Below are positions 1 to 9,676 of a DNA stretch of 64,000 bases, in pieces. The translations under genes and the position numbers were made by a program. The stretch comes from Burkholderiales bacterium (GTDB lineage Bacteria > Pseudomonadota > Gammaproteobacteria > Burkholderiales > JAHFRG01). A model generated the notes under the pieces. The model was not told the DNA's origin, searched no databases, and was given only the letters and a program-made list of their open reading frames with translations. Each line of letters opens with the position of its first letter. The stretch's first letter is position 1. The DNA lies in contig DASZZH010000025.1 in NCBI GenBank assembly GCA_035543335.1, forward strand, positions 1-64,000, given 5' to 3'.

Positions 1-141
1 GAGATGGTGATGCCGGGGGACAACGTCTCCGTCACGGTGCAGTTGATTGCCCCGATTGCGATGGAGGAGGGCTTGCGCTTTGCCATTCGCGAAGGCGGCC
101 GCACCGTGGGCGCCGGCGTGGTGGCGAAAATTATTGAGTAA
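1..141 (+). CDS. tuf: Elongation factor Tu, C-terminal fragment
   Basis: The window opens inside this gene; 46 codons and the TAA stop remain. The residues match domain 3 of EF-Tu, with the typical MVMPGDN and [16 protein letters not shown] segments. EF-Tu carries aminoacyl-tRNA to the ribosome as a GTP complex. It lies directly ahead of rpsJ, the usual proteobacterial str-S10 junction. The 5' part is outside the window. Confidence 0.97.
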   Translation, partial: EMVMPGDNVSVTVQLIAPIAMEEGLRFAIREGGRTVGAGVVAKIIE

Positions 142-146
142 TGGAC

Positions 147-455
147 ATGCAAAGCCAAAAAATCCGCATCCGTTTGAAAGCGTTTGACTACCGGCTGATT
201 GACCAATCGGCGCTAGAAATAGTCGAGACGGCGAAACGCACCGGCGCGGTGGTGCGCGGCCCCGTGCCGCTGCCCACGCGCATCGAGCGCTTTGACATAT
301 TGCGCAGCCCGCATGCCAACAAGACCTCGCGCGACCAATTTGAAATCCGCACGCACTTGCGCTTGATGGACATCATCGATCCCACCGACAAGACGGTGGA
401 TGCGTTGATGAAGCTGGATCTGCCCGCGGGCGTGGATGTGGAGATTAAATTGTAA
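147..455 (+). CDS. rpsJ: 30S ribosomal protein S10
   Basis: Small-subunit protein S10 (102 aa from this start), which also serves as NusE in transcription antitermination. The start of the protein, [20 protein letters not shown], and the ETAKRTGA and THLRLMDI segments are family hallmarks. An alternative ATG at 141 overlaps the tuf stop and adds two residues (MD). I prefer 147 because S10 normally begins MQxQKIRI. Neither start has a strong Shine-Dalgarno sequence. First gene of the S10 operon here. Confidence 0.97.
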   Translation: MQSQKIRIRLKAFDYRLIDQSALEIVETAKRTGAVVRGPVPLPTRIERFDILRSPHANKTSRDQFEIRTHLRLMDIIDPTDKTVDALMKLDLPAGVDVEIKL

Positions 456-461
456 TTTTGA

Positions 462-548
462 AGTGAACGAGTGAATAAGTGAACTAGTGAACAAGTGGTG
501 CAGTCAGGGTTTTCCCCGTTCACTCGTTCACCCGTTCACTTATTCACT
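462..548. repeat. Hairpin with arms of tandem AGTGAAnn octamers
   Basis: In the rpsJ-rplC gap, four tandem octamers of the form AGTGAAnn (462-493) are followed by a spacer. Four octamers of the inverse form nnTTCAC(T/C) follow at 517-548. The two arms can fold into a long imperfect stem. No gene is visible in this 145-nt gap. Confidence 0.85.
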
Positions 549-600
549 AGTAGTTAATCGCCGGTCAATTGCAACCGGCACCTTAAAAAAGGTGAAGAAA

Positions 601-1245
601 ATGAGTTTAGGACTAGTTGGCCGTAAGGTTGGCATGACCCGGATTTTTACCGATGACGGCGATACCCTGCCGGTGACGGTGCTGGACGTGTCCAACAACC
701 GCATTACCCAAATCAAGACCCCGGGCAGCGACGGTTATGCCGCGGTGCAGGTAACCAGCGGCAAGCGGCGCGCGAGCCGCGTCAACAAAGCCGCGGCCGG
801 GCATTTCGCCAAAGCCGCCGTTGAAGCCGGTCATGTGCTGCGCGAATTCAAAGTCACGCAAGACGAGCTCGCTAATCTGAAGGTTGGCGCCAGCATCGGC
901 GTTGACATTTTCAAAATCGGGCAGAAAGTGGATGTCACCGGCACCAGCCAGGGCAAGGGATTTGCCGGCGTGATCAAGCGCCATCACTTCCGCTCCAACC
1001 GGGCGAGCCATGGCAATTCGGTTTCCCACAACAAGCCCGGCTCCACCGGTCAGGCGCAGGACCCGGGCCGCGTGTTTCCCGGCAAGCGCATGGCGGGCCA
1101 GCTCGGTAATGTGAAGCGCACCGCGCAAAACCTGGAAGTGCTGCGCATTGATGCCGAGCGGCAACTGCTCCTGGTCAAGGGCGCGCTGCCGGGCGCCAAG
1201 GGGGCCGATGTGATTGTGCGTCCCGCAGTGAAAGCGAGGGCCTGA
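601..1245 (+). CDS. rplC: 50S ribosomal protein L3
   Basis: Large-subunit protein L3 (214 aa), an early-assembly 23S rRNA binder near the peptidyl transferase centre. The protein begins [16 protein letters not shown], and the central loop [21 protein letters not shown] is typical of the family. The open frame extends upstream to 487, but only the ATG at 601 gives the conserved N terminus and has a purine-rich ribosome site (AAAGGTGAAG). Its stop overlaps the rplD start by one base. Confidence 0.97.
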   Translation: MSLGLVGRKVGMTRIFTDDGDTLPVTVLDVSNNRITQIKTPGSDGYAAVQVTSGKRRASRVNKAAAGHFAKAAVEAGHVLREFKVTQDELANLKVGASIGVDIFKIGQKVDVTGTSQGKGFAGVIKRHHFRSNRASHGNSVSHNKPGSTGQAQDPGRVFPGKRMAGQLGNVKRTAQNLEVLRIDAERQLLLVKGALPGAKGADVIVRPAVKARA

Positions 1246-1862
1246 TGGAACTCAAACTGATTAACGAAAAAGGCAAGGCGTCCACTATCAAGGCGTCGGA
1301 CGATTTGTTCGGGCGCGAATACAACGAAGCGCTGGTGCACCAGGTCGTCACCGCCTATCTCGCCAACGCGCGGCAAGGCACGCGGGCGCAGAAAGGGCGC
1401 AGCGACGTCAACAAATCGCACAAGAAGCCGTGGCGCCAGAAGGGCACCGGCCGCGCCCGCGCCGGCATGGCTTCCAGCCCGTTGTGGCGCGGCGGCGGCA
1501 AGATTTTCCCCAATCTGCCCGACGAGAATTTCACCCAGAAGATTAACAGGAAGATGTACCGAGCCGGCATGTGTTCGATATTTTCGCAACTGGCGCGCGA
1601 AGGACGCATCTCGGTGGTGGAAAGTTTCAGCCTGGAAGCACCGAAGACCAAGCTTTTAGTGCAAAAGCTCAAGGGCCTGGGTCTGGAGGACGTGATGATC
1701 ATCACCGACAATCTGGACGAGAACCTTTATCTCTCATCGCGCAACCTGCCCAACGTCCGCGTGGTCAAGCCCGGGCAGGCGGATCCGGTGAGTCTGATTC
1801 GCCACCGCAATGTGCTGTTGACCAAGGCCGCGGTGCAGAAAATCGAGGAGATGCTGGCATGA
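1245..1862 (+). CDS. rplD: 50S ribosomal protein L4
   Basis: L4 (205 aa) lines the exit tunnel and, in E. coli, represses the S10 operon. The extended loop with [14 protein letters not shown] is diagnostic. It overlaps rplC by one base and rplW by four (ATGA), so the three are probably translationally coupled. Whether L4 autoregulation operates cannot be seen, because the leader upstream of rpsJ is replaced by tuf. Confidence 0.97.
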   Translation: MELKLINEKGKASTIKASDDLFGREYNEALVHQVVTAYLANARQGTRAQKGRSDVNKSHKKPWRQKGTGRARAGMASSPLWRGGGKIFPNLPDENFTQKINRKMYRAGMCSIFSQLAREGRISVVESFSLEAPKTKLLVQKLKGLGLEDVMIITDNLDENLYLSSRNLPNVRVVKPGQADPVSLIRHRNVLLTKAAVQKIEEMLA

Positions 1863-2185
1863 GCGCATTCAATACCGAACGCCTGACGCAGGTCATTCTC
1901 GCACCGCAGGTATCGGAAAAGAGCACCATGGTCGGCGAAAAGCACGAGCAGGTGGTGTTCCGCGTGGCAGCCGACGCCAGCAAACCGGAAATCAAGGCCG
2001 CGGTCGAGCAGATGTTCAGCACCAAGGACAAGAAAATCGAAGTGCTCTCGGTACAGGTGGTCAATGTCAAGGGCAAGGACAAGCGCTTCGGCCGGTTTAC
2101 CGGTCGGCGCAAGAACTGGAAAAAGGCCTATGTCTGCCTCAAGCCGGGGCAGGAAATCAATTTCGCGGCAGCGGAGAATAAATAA
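1859..2185 (+). CDS. rplW: 50S ribosomal protein L23
   Basis: L23 (108 aa) sits at the tunnel exit and docks trigger factor and SRP. Family signs are [11 protein letters not shown] near the start and the [17 protein letters not shown] segment. I chose the ATG at 1859, which overlaps the rplD stop in ATGA. The open frame continues upstream, but there it only shadows rplD. Confidence 0.96.
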   Translation: MSAFNTERLTQVILAPQVSEKSTMVGEKHEQVVFRVAADASKPEIKAAVEQMFSTKDKKIEVLSVQVVNVKGKDKRFGRFTGRRKNWKKAYVCLKPGQEINFAAAENK

Positions 2186-2186
2186 A

Positions 2187-3020
2187 ATGGCACTGATCAA
2201 GGTTAAACCCACTTCTCCCGGCCGGCGCGCCCTGCTCAAGGTGGTGAGCCCGGAGCTGCACAAAGGCGCGCCCTATGCGCCGCTGCTGGTCAAGCAGACC
2301 AGGAAAGCCGGCCGCAACAACCGCGGCCACATCACCACGCGCCATCAGGGCGGCGGGCACAAGCAGCATTACCGCAGCATCGATTTCCGCCGCGACAAGG
2401 ATGGCATCCCGGCCAAAGTGGAGCACCTGGAATACGATCCGAATCGGAGCGCGCATTTGGCGCTTCTGTGTTACGCCGACGGCGAGCGCCGTTACATCGT
2501 TGCGCCCAAGGGTCTCACCGTCGGTGCGCAAGTGGTGAACGGACCGGAGGCGCCGATCAAGACCGGCAATGCGCTGCCACTCAGGAACATCCCGGTCGGC
2601 ACTACGGTGCACTGCGTGGAAATGCTGCCCGGCAAGGGCGCGCAACTCGCGCGCGCCGCGGGCACTTCGGTGCAATTACTGGCGCGCGAAGGCAGCTACG
2701 CACAATTGCGGCTGCGCTCCGGTGAAATCCGCAAGGTGCACATCGAGTGCCGCGCAGCCATCGGCGAAGTCGGCAACGAGGAAAATAATTTGCGTCAGAT
2801 CGGCAAGGCCGGCGCGCAGCGCTGGCGCGGCATACGTCCGACGGTGCGCGGCGTGGCGATGAACCCGATTGACCATCCGCACGGCGGCGGCGAGGGCCGC
2901 ACCGCCGCGGCGCAGCCGCCGGTGAGTCCGTGGGGTGTGCAATGCAAGGGATTCAAGACCCGCCGCAACAAGCGCACCGCCGGCATGATCGTGCGCCGCC
3001 GCCATAAGGTGAAGGGGTAA
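2187..3020 (+). CDS. rplB: 50S ribosomal protein L2
   Basis: L2 (277 aa) helps join the subunits and organises the peptidyl transferase region. Seen are the N-terminal PTSPGRR motif, [14 protein letters not shown], and the C-terminal [19 protein letters not shown] signature. It starts one base after the rplW stop; the longer frame upstream overlaps rplW. Length is usual for the family. Confidence 0.97.
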   Translation: MALIKVKPTSPGRRALLKVVSPELHKGAPYAPLLVKQTRKAGRNNRGHITTRHQGGGHKQHYRSIDFRRDKDGIPAKVEHLEYDPNRSAHLALLCYADGERRYIVAPKGLTVGAQVVNGPEAPIKTGNALPLRNIPVGTTVHCVEMLPGKGAQLARAAGTSVQLLAREGSYAQLRLRSGEIRKVHIECRAAIGEVGNEENNLRQIGKAGAQRWRGIRPTVRGVAMNPIDHPHGGGEGRTAAAQPPVSPWGVQCKGFKTRRNKRTAGMIVRRRHKVKG

Positions 3021-3022
3021 CC

Positions 3023-3322
3023 ATGGCACGTTCGGTTAAAAAAGGCCCGTTTGTAGACCATCATCTGGTGAAGAGGGTGGAAGCGGCGCAAGCCACCAAG
3101 GACAAGCGCCCGATTAAAACCTGGTCGCGGCGCTCAACCATCCTTCCGGATTTCGTGGGGCTCACCTTCGCGGTGCATAACGGCAAGCAGCATATGCCGG
3201 TGTATGTGTCGGAAAACATGGTTGGGCACAAACTCGGCGAATTTTCGCATACCCGCATTTTCAAGGGGCACTCCGCCGTCGGCGACAGGAAAACCGCCGC
3301 GACGGAAGTAGTCAAGAAGTAG
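3023..3322 (+). CDS. rpsS: 30S ribosomal protein S19
   Basis: S19 (99 aa) lies in the 30S head. The sequence [15 protein letters not shown] and the [20 protein letters not shown] segment are characteristic. It is a little longer than the usual 92 aa because of a short C-terminal extension. It begins two bases after rplB. Confidence 0.97.
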   Translation: MARSVKKGPFVDHHLVKRVEAAQATKDKRPIKTWSRRSTILPDFVGLTFAVHNGKQHMPVYVSENMVGHKLGEFSHTRIFKGHSAVGDRKTAATEVVKK

Positions 3323-3331
3323 GAGAGCGGC

Positions 3332-3667
3332 ATGAGAACATCTGCAACATTGCGAGGCGTAAGGCTTTCGGCGCAAAAAGGCCGGTTGGTGGCGGACCAG
3401 ATCCGCGGCGTGTCGGTGGACAAGGCGCTCAACATCCTCAGCTTCAGCCCGAAAAAAGGCGCGGCGATCATCAAGAAAGTGCTCGAGTCCGCCATCGCCA
3501 ACGCCGAGCATAACGACGGCGCGGACATCGACGAACTCAAAGTGACCACCATTTGTGTGGAACGCGGGGCCAGCTTGAAACGCTTCCAGGCGCGCGCCAA
3601 AGGCCGGGGCAATCGCATCATCAAGCCGACCTGCCACATCTATGTGACGGTGGGTGACAAAAAATAA
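3332..3667 (+). CDS. rplV: 50S ribosomal protein L22
   Basis: L22 (111 aa) lines the exit tunnel with its long hairpin. Visible hallmarks are [33 protein letters not shown] and the hairpin/terminal [15 protein letters not shown] region. A ribosome site (GGAGAG) precedes the ATG, and the gene follows rpsS by 9 nt. Confidence 0.97.
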   Translation: MRTSATLRGVRLSAQKGRLVADQIRGVSVDKALNILSFSPKKGAAIIKKVLESAIANAEHNDGADIDELKVTTICVERGASLKRFQARAKGRGNRIIKPTCHIYVTVGDKK

Positions 3668-3676
3668 GGACGCACC

Positions 3677-4591
3677 ATGGGACAGAAAATACATCCGACC
3701 GGTTTCCGCCTTTCCGTGCAGCGCAACTGGAGTTCGCGCTGGTACGCGAACAGCAAGAATTTCCCGGCGATGCTCAATGAAGACATCAAGGTCCGCGAAT
3801 TCCTGCGACAGAAGTTGAGCCATGCCGCCGTCGGCAAGGTGCTGATCGAGCGCCCGGCGAAGAACGCGCGCATCACCATCTACAGCGCCCGCCCCGGTGT
3901 CGTCATCGGCAAGAAGGGCGAGGATATCGAGTCGCTGAAAGCCCAGCTGCAAAAGCTCATGAACATCCCGGTGCATGTCAATATCGAGGAAATCCGCAAG
4001 CCCGAGCTCGACGCGCAACTGATAGCCGATAACATTGCGCAGCAGCTGCAAAAGCGCATCATGTTTCGCCGCGCCATGAAGCGCGCCATCACCAACGCCA
4101 TGCGCCTGGGCGCGCAGGGCATCAAGATCATGAGCTCGGGGCGCTTGAACGGCATTGAGATCGCGCGCTCCGAATGGTACCGCGAAGGACGGGTGCCGCT
4201 GCACACGCTACGCGCCGACATCGATTACGGTTTTGCCGAAGCCAAGACCACTTATGGCGTGATCGGGATCAAAGTCTGGGTGTTTAAGGGCGAGATGCTG
4301 GGACACACTGATCAGCCGGTGGCCGCGCTGCCGGTGGAAACGGAAAAGAGAACCAGGCCGTCGAAGACGGAGGATGAAGGCCGACGCGATACACCACGCG
4401 AAGCCAAGCCCAAGGCGAAGCCCGCTGAAGAGATCAAGGCGGCTGAACCCGCCAAACTGAAGGCGAAGACGGCCAAGCGCGAAACCAAGCCGAAAACCGA
4501 AGTTGAAAGCAAGGTCAAGCCCAAAGCCAAGGCGGCGGCGAGCAAAACCAAGTTGAAGGCCAAGGCTAAAGTGAAGAAGCCAGGAGCATAA
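3677..4591 (+). CDS. rpsC: 30S ribosomal protein S3 with long Lys/Ala-rich tail
   Basis: S3 (304 aa) forms part of the mRNA entry tunnel. The first ~212 residues are a standard S3: [12 protein letters not shown], the KH domain with [11 protein letters not shown], and the C-terminal [14 protein letters not shown] segment. They are followed by about 90 residues dominated by Lys, Ala, Glu and Pro (repeats such as KAKPKAK). E. coli S3 has only 233 aa. Betaproteobacterial S3 proteins often carry basic tails, but this one is long. The gene ends one base before rplP. Confidence 0.96.
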   Translation: MGQKIHPTGFRLSVQRNWSSRWYANSKNFPAMLNEDIKVREFLRQKLSHAAVGKVLIERPAKNARITIYSARPGVVIGKKGEDIESLKAQLQKLMNIPVHVNIEEIRKPELDAQLIADNIAQQLQKRIMFRRAMKRAITNAMRLGAQGIKIMSSGRLNGIEIARSEWYREGRVPLHTLRADIDYGFAEAKTTYGVIGIKVWVFKGEMLGHTDQPVAALPVETEKRTRPSKTEDEGRRDTPREAKPKAKPAEEIKAAEPAKLKAKTAKRETKPKTEVESKVKPKAKAAASKTKLKAKAKVKKPGA

Positions 4592-4592
4592 G

Positions 4593-5006
4593 ATGCTGCA
4601 ACCCGCAAGGACCAAATACCGCAAACAGCAGAAGGGCCGAAACAAGGGCATCGCCACGCGCGGCAACAAGGTGAGCTTTGGCGAATACGGCCTCAAGGCT
4701 GTGACCCGCGGCCGTCTGACCTCGCGCCAGATCGAGGCGGCGCGCCGCGCCATGACCCACCACATCAAGCGCGGCGGGCGTATTTGGATCCGCATTTTCC
4801 CGGACAAGCCGGTTTCGCAGAAACCGGCGGAAGTGCGCATGGGCGGCGGCAAGGGCAACCCGGAGTACTTCGTTTCCGAAATCCGGCCGGGGAAGGTGTT
4901 GTATGAAATGGACGGCGTGGACGAGACCACGGCGCGCGAAGCGTTCCGCCTCGCCGCGGCCAAGCTCCCGATTCTGACCACATTTGTGATTCGACAGGTA
5001 GGTTAA
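4593..5006 (+). CDS. rplP: 50S ribosomal protein L16
   Basis: L16 (137 aa) contacts the A-site tRNA elbow and matures the peptidyl transferase centre. [16 protein letters not shown] at the N terminus, the [20 protein letters not shown] core and [12 protein letters not shown] are typical. Only one base separates it from rpsC, and two from rpmC. Confidence 0.97.
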   Translation: MLQPARTKYRKQQKGRNKGIATRGNKVSFGEYGLKAVTRGRLTSRQIEAARRAMTHHIKRGGRIWIRIFPDKPVSQKPAEVRMGGGKGNPEYFVSEIRPGKVLYEMDGVDETTAREAFRLAAAKLPILTTFVIRQVG

Positions 5007-5008
5007 GG

Positions 5009-5203
5009 ATGAAGTCGAGCGAACTGAGAGCCAAATCGGCGGCGGAGCTCAAGCAGGAGCTTAACCAACTCCTCAAAGCGCAATTCGGCCTGCGCATGCA
5101 GAGAGCCACGCAGCAGCTCACCAATTTCAGCCAGTTTCGTAAGGTGCGCCGGGATATTGCGCGGGTGCGCACCGTGCTAACCGAGAAAACGAGGCAGTCA
5201 TGA
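5009..5203 (+). CDS. rpmC: 50S ribosomal protein L29
   Basis: L29 (64 aa) is a small helical-hairpin protein at the tunnel exit beside L23. It starts [18 protein letters not shown] and ends in the [10 protein letters not shown] helix, as expected. It overlaps rpsQ by four bases. Confidence 0.95.
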   Translation: MKSSELRAKSAAELKQELNQLLKAQFGLRMQRATQQLTNFSQFRKVRRDIARVRTVLTEKTRQS

Positions 5204-5463
5204 GCGAAACAGCGAGCAAACGTACCTTGAGCGGCCGCGTCGTCAGCGACAAAATGAACAAGACCGTGACCGTGCTGGTCGAGCGCACAGTGCGCCACCC
5301 CCGGTACGGCAAAATCATCACGCGTTCCAAGAAATACCACGCCCACGACGAGAAGAACGAGTACCACGAGGGCGATGTGGTGATAATCGAGGAATGCAGG
5401 CCGATCGCCAAGACCAAGGCGTGGCAGGTGACCAGGCTGATTAGAAAATTGCGCAGCATTTAG
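5200..5463 (+). CDS. rpsQ: 30S ribosomal protein S17
   Basis: S17 (87 aa) is a primary 16S rRNA binder with an OB fold. The [18 protein letters not shown] start and the [17 protein letters not shown] segment are family signatures. It is the last gene of the S10 block and is followed by a 146-nt gap carrying a promoter. Confidence 0.96.
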   Translation: MSETASKRTLSGRVVSDKMNKTVTVLVERTVRHPRYGKIITRSKKYHAHDEKNEYHEGDVVIIEECRPIAKTKAWQVTRLIRKLRSI

Positions 5464-5464
5464 C

Positions 5465-5493
5465 TTGCTTTCGCGCAAGGCGGTAATTATAAT
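5465..5493 (+). promoter_or_regulatory. Sigma70-type promoter ahead of rplN (spc operon)
   Basis: TTGCTT (5465-5470), a 17-nt spacer and a perfect TATAAT (5488-5493) lie just after the rpsQ stop. The expected transcription start is near 5500, about 110 nt upstream of rplN. This fits a separate spc operon promoter. Predicted by eye only. Confidence 0.7.
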
Positions 5494-5609
5494 TGACAGT
5501 TTTCCGATTTTCTCTGCGGCTTACGCGGGGTAATCGGCTTCCTGACGGGATCCAAGACTGACCGTCATGCCGCGCAAGCGGCGGCGGTTTAAGTTGGAAA
5601 GATGAAAAA

Positions 5610-5978
5610 ATGATTCAAATGCAGACAGTGCTGGACGTCGCGGACAATACCGGTGCGCGCTCGGTGATGTGCATCAAGGTGCTGGGCGGCTCGAAGCGCC
5701 GCTACGCGGGCATCGGCGACATCATCAAGGTGAGTGTCAAGGAAGCGGTGCCGCGCGGCCGGGTGAAAAAGGGCGAGATTTACCATGCGGTGGTGGTGCG
5801 CACCGCCAAGGGCGTGCGCCGGCTGGACGGCTCGCTGATTAAATTCGACGGCAACGCCGCGGTGTTGCTGGATCCCAAGCTCGAGCCCATCGGCACACGC
5901 ATTTTCGGTCCGGTGACGCGGGAACTCCGGACCGAGCGCTTCATGAAGATCGTCTCGCTCGCGCCGGAAGTACTGTAA
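5610..5978 (+). CDS. rplN: 50S ribosomal protein L14
   Basis: L14 (122 aa) forms bridges to the 30S subunit. [19 protein letters not shown] and the [20 protein letters not shown] region are hallmarks, and the length is standard. First gene of the spc block, behind its own promoter. Confidence 0.97.
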   Translation: MIQMQTVLDVADNTGARSVMCIKVLGGSKRRYAGIGDIIKVSVKEAVPRGRVKKGEIYHAVVVRTAKGVRRLDGSLIKFDGNAAVLLDPKLEPIGTRIFGPVTRELRTERFMKIVSLAPEVL

Positions 5979-5987
5979 AGAAAGACC

Positions 5988-6311
5988 ATGCAAAAAATTA
6001 AAAAAGGCGACGAAGTGGTGGTGATCACCGGCAAGGACAAGGGCAAGCGCGGCGTCGTGCTGCGCAAGGTGGATGCCGAGCACGTGGTGGTGGAAAGCGT
6101 GAACAAAGTGAAGAAGCACCAGCGCCCCAACCCGCTCAAGAACACCACCGGCGGCATTATCGACAAGGAAATGCCGATTCATATTTCCAACGTGATGCTG
6201 TTCAACCCCACCACCCGCAAGGGCGACCGGGTCGGCGTCAAGGTGCTGGACGACGGGCGCCGCGTGCGCTACTTCAAGTCCAACGGCGAAATGGTCGACG
6301 TCAAGGCTTAA
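5988..6311 (+). CDS. rplX: 50S ribosomal protein L24
   Basis: L24 (107 aa) is an assembly initiator with an N-terminal KOW motif, seen as [26 protein letters not shown] and [17 protein letters not shown] follow as in other L24 proteins. It follows rplN by 9 nt and has an AAAGA-type ribosome site. Confidence 0.96.
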   Translation: MQKIKKGDEVVVITGKDKGKRGVVLRKVDAEHVVVESVNKVKKHQRPNPLKNTTGGIIDKEMPIHISNVMLFNPTTRKGDRVGVKVLDDGRRVRYFKSNGEMVDVKA

Positions 6312-6320
6312 CAGGAATCC

Positions 6321-6860
6321 ATGGCGCGTTTGCAAACTTATTACAAGGATACCGTGGTCAAGCAGCTGATGAAACAGTTTGGCTACAAATCGGCGATGCA
6401 GGTGCCGCGCATCACCAAAATCACGCTCAACATGGGCGTGGGCGAAGCGGTGGCGGACAAGAAAATCATGGACAACGCGGTGGGCGACATGCAGAAAATC
6501 GTGGGGCAAAAACCGGTGGTGACCAAATCGAAAAAGTCCATCGCCGGCTACAAGATCCGCAAGGGTTATCCCATCGGTTGCATGGTGACGCTGCGGAGCA
6601 CGCGCATGTACGAATTTCTCGACCGCCTGGTTTCCATCACCATCCCGCGTATTCGCGACTTCCGCGGGCTGTCGGCCAAATCGTTTGACGGCCGAGGCAA
6701 TTACAACATGGGCGTGAAGGAACAGATTATTTTCCCGGAGATCGAGTACGACAAGATCGACGCGCTGCGCGGTCTCAACATTACGATCACCACCACCGCC
6801 AAGTCCGACGACGAGGCGCGCGCGCTGCTGGCGGCATTCAAATTCCCGTTCAAGAACTGA
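6321..6860 (+). CDS. rplE: 50S ribosomal protein L5
   Basis: L5 (179 aa) binds 5S rRNA and contacts P-site t[34 protein letters not shown] and the [19 protein letters not shown] segment are characteristic. It follows rplX by 9 nt. Confidence 0.97.
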   Translation: MARLQTYYKDTVVKQLMKQFGYKSAMQVPRITKITLNMGVGEAVADKKIMDNAVGDMQKIVGQKPVVTKSKKSIAGYKIRKGYPIGCMVTLRSTRMYEFLDRLVSITIPRIRDFRGLSAKSFDGRGNYNMGVKEQIIFPEIEYDKIDALRGLNITITTTAKSDDEARALLAAFKFPFKN

Positions 6861-6867
6861 GGCCGGT

Positions 6868-7173
6868 ATGGCAAAAACCTCCGTAGTCAACCGTGAACTG
6901 AAACGCCGCGCCGTGGTGAAGAAATTCGCCGTCAAGCGCGCGGAACTTCTGGCTCTCATCAGCAACATGCGCTTGAGCGAGGAGGAGCGGCATCAAGCGC
7001 GGCTGAAGTTGCAGCAGTTGCCGCGAAACAGCAGCCCGGTAAGATTGCGCAACCGCTGCGCACTCACCGGCCGCCCGCGCGGTTACTACCGCAAGTTTGG
7101 CCTGGGGCGCAACAAGCTGCGCGAAATCGCCATGCGCGGCGAGATTCCTGGCATCATCAAGGCCAGTTGGTAG
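6868..7173 (+). CDS. rpsN: 30S ribosomal protein S14, zinc-free long form
   Basis: S14 (101 aa) of the 30S head. The C-terminal half has [20 protein letters not shown], and the four-cysteine zinc ribbon of the short paralogue is absent, so this is the C-minus long form. It sits between rplE and rpsH as usual. Confidence 0.96.
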   Translation: MAKTSVVNRELKRRAVVKKFAVKRAELLALISNMRLSEEERHQARLKLQQLPRNSSPVRLRNRCALTGRPRGYYRKFGLGRNKLREIAMRGEIPGIIKASW

Positions 7174-7186
7174 CAGGGAGAGACCG

Positions 7187-7582
7187 ATGAGCATGACCGA
7201 TCCCATTTCCGACATGCTGACGCGCATCCGCAATGCGCAGCTTTCGGAAAAAGCCACTGTAATCCTCCCCTCGTCCCGGCTGAAGGCGGCCATCGCCCAG
7301 GTGCTCAAGGATGAGGGCTACATTGAGGGCTTCGCGGTGCGCGAAGTGGAAGGCAAAGCCACGCTGGAAATCGCGCTGAAGTATTACGCCGGCCGTCCGG
7401 TGATTGAGAAAATCGAGCGCGTCAGCCGCCCGGGCCTGCGCATTTACCGAGGCAGCCGTGATATCCCGAATGTGATGAACGGTTTGGGGATTGCTATCAT
7501 TTCCACCCCTAAGGGGGTGATGACCGACCGCAAGGCACGAGCCAACGGTGTGGGTGGCGAAGTGCTGTGCATCGTCGCGTAA
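7187..7582 (+). CDS. rpsH: 30S ribosomal protein S8
   Basis: S8 (131 aa) binds central-domain 16S rRNA and in E. coli also represses the spc operon. [18 protein letters not shown] and the C-terminal [20 protein letters not shown] signature are clear. The ATG at 7187 is preceded by GGGAGAG; an in-frame ATG two codons later (7193) is possible. The frame open upstream of this shadows rpsN. Confidence 0.96.
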   Translation: MSMTDPISDMLTRIRNAQLSEKATVILPSSRLKAAIAQVLKDEGYIEGFAVREVEGKATLEIALKYYAGRPVIEKIERVSRPGLRIYRGSRDIPNVMNGLGIAIISTPKGVMTDRKARANGVGGEVLCIVA

Positions 7583-7595
7583 CGGAGAGGAAGCC

Positions 7596-8129
7596 ATGTC
7601 GCGAATTGCCAAGAATCCAGTCGTCGTGCCGGCCGGCGTCGAAATAACGCTTAGTCCGAGCGAAGTCGCGGTGAAAGGGCCGCTGGGCCAGCTCAAACAG
7701 CGCCTCAAGGGCGATGTGCTGATAGAACGCGAGGGCGACCGGCTCAAGTTCAAGGTGGGGAACCAGTCCAAGCACGCCAATGCCATGTCGGGCACGTTGC
7801 GTGCGCATCTCGCCAACATGATTCACGGCGTCACCAAAGGTTTCGAGAAAAAGCTCAGTCTGGTCGGCGTGGGTTACCGCGCCCAGGCGCAGGGCGACAA
7901 GCTCAATCTGTCGCTTGGCTTTTCCCATCCGGTGGTACATCGGATGCCGAAGGGCATCAAGGTCGAAACACCCTCGCTAACCGATATCGTCATCAAGGGC
8001 ATCGACAGGCAGCTGGTCGGCCAGGTGACGGCGGAAGTGCGCGGCTACCGCAAGCCGGAGCCGTACAAGGGCAAGGGCGTGCGCTATGCCGACGAAGTGG
8101 TGGTGCTCAAGGAAACCAAGAAGAAATAG
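7596..8129 (+). CDS. rplF: 50S ribosomal protein L6
   Basis: L6 (177 aa), two similar domains near the factor-binding site. [15 protein letters not shown] and the C-terminal [16 protein letters not shown] signature identify it. The ATG at 7596 follows a GGAGAGG ribosome site; the frame open from 7548 overlaps rpsH. Confidence 0.97.
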   Translation: MSRIAKNPVVVPAGVEITLSPSEVAVKGPLGQLKQRLKGDVLIEREGDRLKFKVGNQSKHANAMSGTLRAHLANMIHGVTKGFEKKLSLVGVGYRAQAQGDKLNLSLGFSHPVVHRMPKGIKVETPSLTDIVIKGIDRQLVGQVTAEVRGYRKPEPYKGKGVRYADEVVVLKETKKK

Positions 8130-8141
8130 ACGAGATCAAGC

Positions 8142-8492
8142 ATGGACGACAAAAAACAGTCGCGGCTGCGGCGCTCGCGCAAAACCCGGGCCAAGATTCA
8201 CGAACTGAGGGTGGTGCGCCTCACGGTGCACCGTACCAACAACCATATTTATGCTCAGGTCGTCAACCAAGGCAAAGTGGTGGCGACTGCGTCCACGCTG
8301 GAGCCCGAGGTGCGCAAGAAAGTGAAATACGGCGGCAACGTCAAGGCGGCATCGGTGATTGGCAAGCGCATCGCGGAAAAAGCCGGGAAGCAAGGCATTG
8401 AGTCGGTGGCCTTCGACCGTTCCGGGTTCAAGTATCACGGCCGGGTGAAAGCTCTGGCCGATGCGGCGCGCGAGAATGGCCTGAAATTCTGA
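8142..8492 (+). CDS. rplR: 50S ribosomal protein L18
   Basis: L18 (116 aa) binds 5S rRNA together with L5. [14 protein letters not shown] at the N terminus and the C-terminal [20 protein letters not shown] segment are typical. The rplF-rplR gap is 12 nt. Confidence 0.96.
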   Translation: MDDKKQSRLRRSRKTRAKIHELRVVRLTVHRTNNHIYAQVVNQGKVVATASTLEPEVRKKVKYGGNVKAASVIGKRIAEKAGKQGIESVAFDRSGFKYHGRVKALADAARENGLKF

Positions 8493-8503
8493 CGGAGCAG
8501 ACC

Positions 8504-9016
8504 ATGGCGAAAATGCAACATCAATCGGTACAGCGGAGCGACGGCCTCAGGGAAAAAATGGTCGCGGTGAACCGCGTGACCAAGGTGGTCAAAGGCGGCC
8601 GCATCCTCGGTTTTGCCGCGCTGACGGTAGTCGGCGACGGTGACGGCGGCGTCGGCATGGGCAAGGGCAAGGCGCGCGAAGTGCCGGTCGCGGTGCAAAA
8701 AGCGATGGACGAGGCGCGGCGCAAAATGATCAAAATCACCTTGAAGAACGGCACGCTGCAGCATGCGGTGATCGGCAAGCATGGCTCGGCGAAGGTGTAC
8801 ATGCAGCCCGCCATCGAAGGCACGGGGATTATCGCCGGCGGTCCGATGCGCGCGATTTTCGAGGTGATGGGGGTGACCAATGTGCTCGCCAAGTGCCTGG
8901 GCTCGACCAATCCCTATAACGTGGTGCGCGCCACCCTCCAGGGTTTGCGGGCGATGAGCACGCCTTCGGAAATCGCCGCCAAGCGCGGCAAGACAGTGGA
9001 ACAGATTCTGGAGTAA
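8504..9016 (+). CDS. rpsE: 30S ribosomal protein S5
   Basis: S5 (170 aa) acts in decoding fidelity. It has the double-stranded RNA-binding core with [19 protein letters not shown] and the [19 protein letters not shown] segment. It follows rplR by 11 nt and has a GGAG ribosome site. Confidence 0.97.
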   Translation: MAKMQHQSVQRSDGLREKMVAVNRVTKVVKGGRILGFAALTVVGDGDGGVGMGKGKAREVPVAVQKAMDEARRKMIKITLKNGTLQHAVIGKHGSAKVYMQPAIEGTGIIAGGPMRAIFEVMGVTNVLAKCLGSTNPYNVVRATLQGLRAMSTPSEIAAKRGKTVEQILE

Positions 9017-9019
9017 GGC

Positions 9020-9214
9020 ATGGTCAAGAAAAAAGTGGCAGGCAAAATCAAGGTAACCCTGGTGAAAAGCCCCCAAAGCGCCAGGGAATCGCACCAGGCC
9101 ACGGTGCGCGGGTTGGGTTTGCGCCGCCTGCGCCATACCGTCGAGCTCGAAGACACCCCGGCGGTGCGCGGGATGATTAACAAGGTCGGATACCTCCTCA
9201 AGTGCGAGGCATAA
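9020..9214 (+). CDS. rpmD: 50S ribosomal protein L30
   Basis: L30 (64 aa), a small alpha/beta protein. It contains the KVTLVKSP start and the [19 protein letters not shown] core of the family. Its stop directly abuts the rplO ATG. Confidence 0.95.
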   Translation: MVKKKVAGKIKVTLVKSPQSARESHQATVRGLGLRRLRHTVELEDTPAVRGMINKVGYLLKCEA

Positions 9215-9661
9215 ATGGAACTTAACGGCATCAAACCCGCGGCAGGCAGCAGGCGCGAACGGCGCCGCGTCGGGCGTGGACCAGGCTCGGGCATGGGCAA
9301 AACCGCGGGCCGCGGCCACAAAGGCCAGAGCGCGCGCTCCGGCGGGTTTCACAAGGTGGGCTTTGAAGGCGGGCAGATGCCGCTGCAGCGGCGGCTGCCC
9401 AAGCGCGGCTTTGTGTCGCCTTCCCGCAACGACACCGCCGAAGTGCGGCTTTCCGATTTGAACAAATTGAAGACTAAAGATATCGACATCCTGGCGCTCA
9501 AAGAAGCGGGAATCGTGCCGATTGCCGCGCTTTCCGCGAAAGTCATGCTCTCCGGCAAGATTACCCATGCGGTGAAATTGAAAGGCGTGTTGGCGAGCAA
9601 GGGCGCAAAAGCCGCCATTGAGAAAGCGGGCGGCAGAGTCGAAGCGGTGGAAACGAAATAA
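9215..9661 (+). CDS. rplO: 50S ribosomal protein L15
   Basis: L15 (148 aa) is a late-assembly protein with a glycine-rich N-terminal arm. [20 protein letters not shown] and [13 protein letters not shown] are hallmarks. No bases separate it from rpmD, so translational coupling is likely. Confidence 0.96.
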   Translation: MELNGIKPAAGSRRERRRVGRGPGSGMGKTAGRGHKGQSARSGGFHKVGFEGGQMPLQRRLPKRGFVSPSRNDTAEVRLSDLNKLKTKDIDILALKEAGIVPIAALSAKVMLSGKITHAVKLKGVLASKGAKAAIEKAGGRVEAVETK

Positions 9662-9676
9662 CGGAACAGAGGACAC

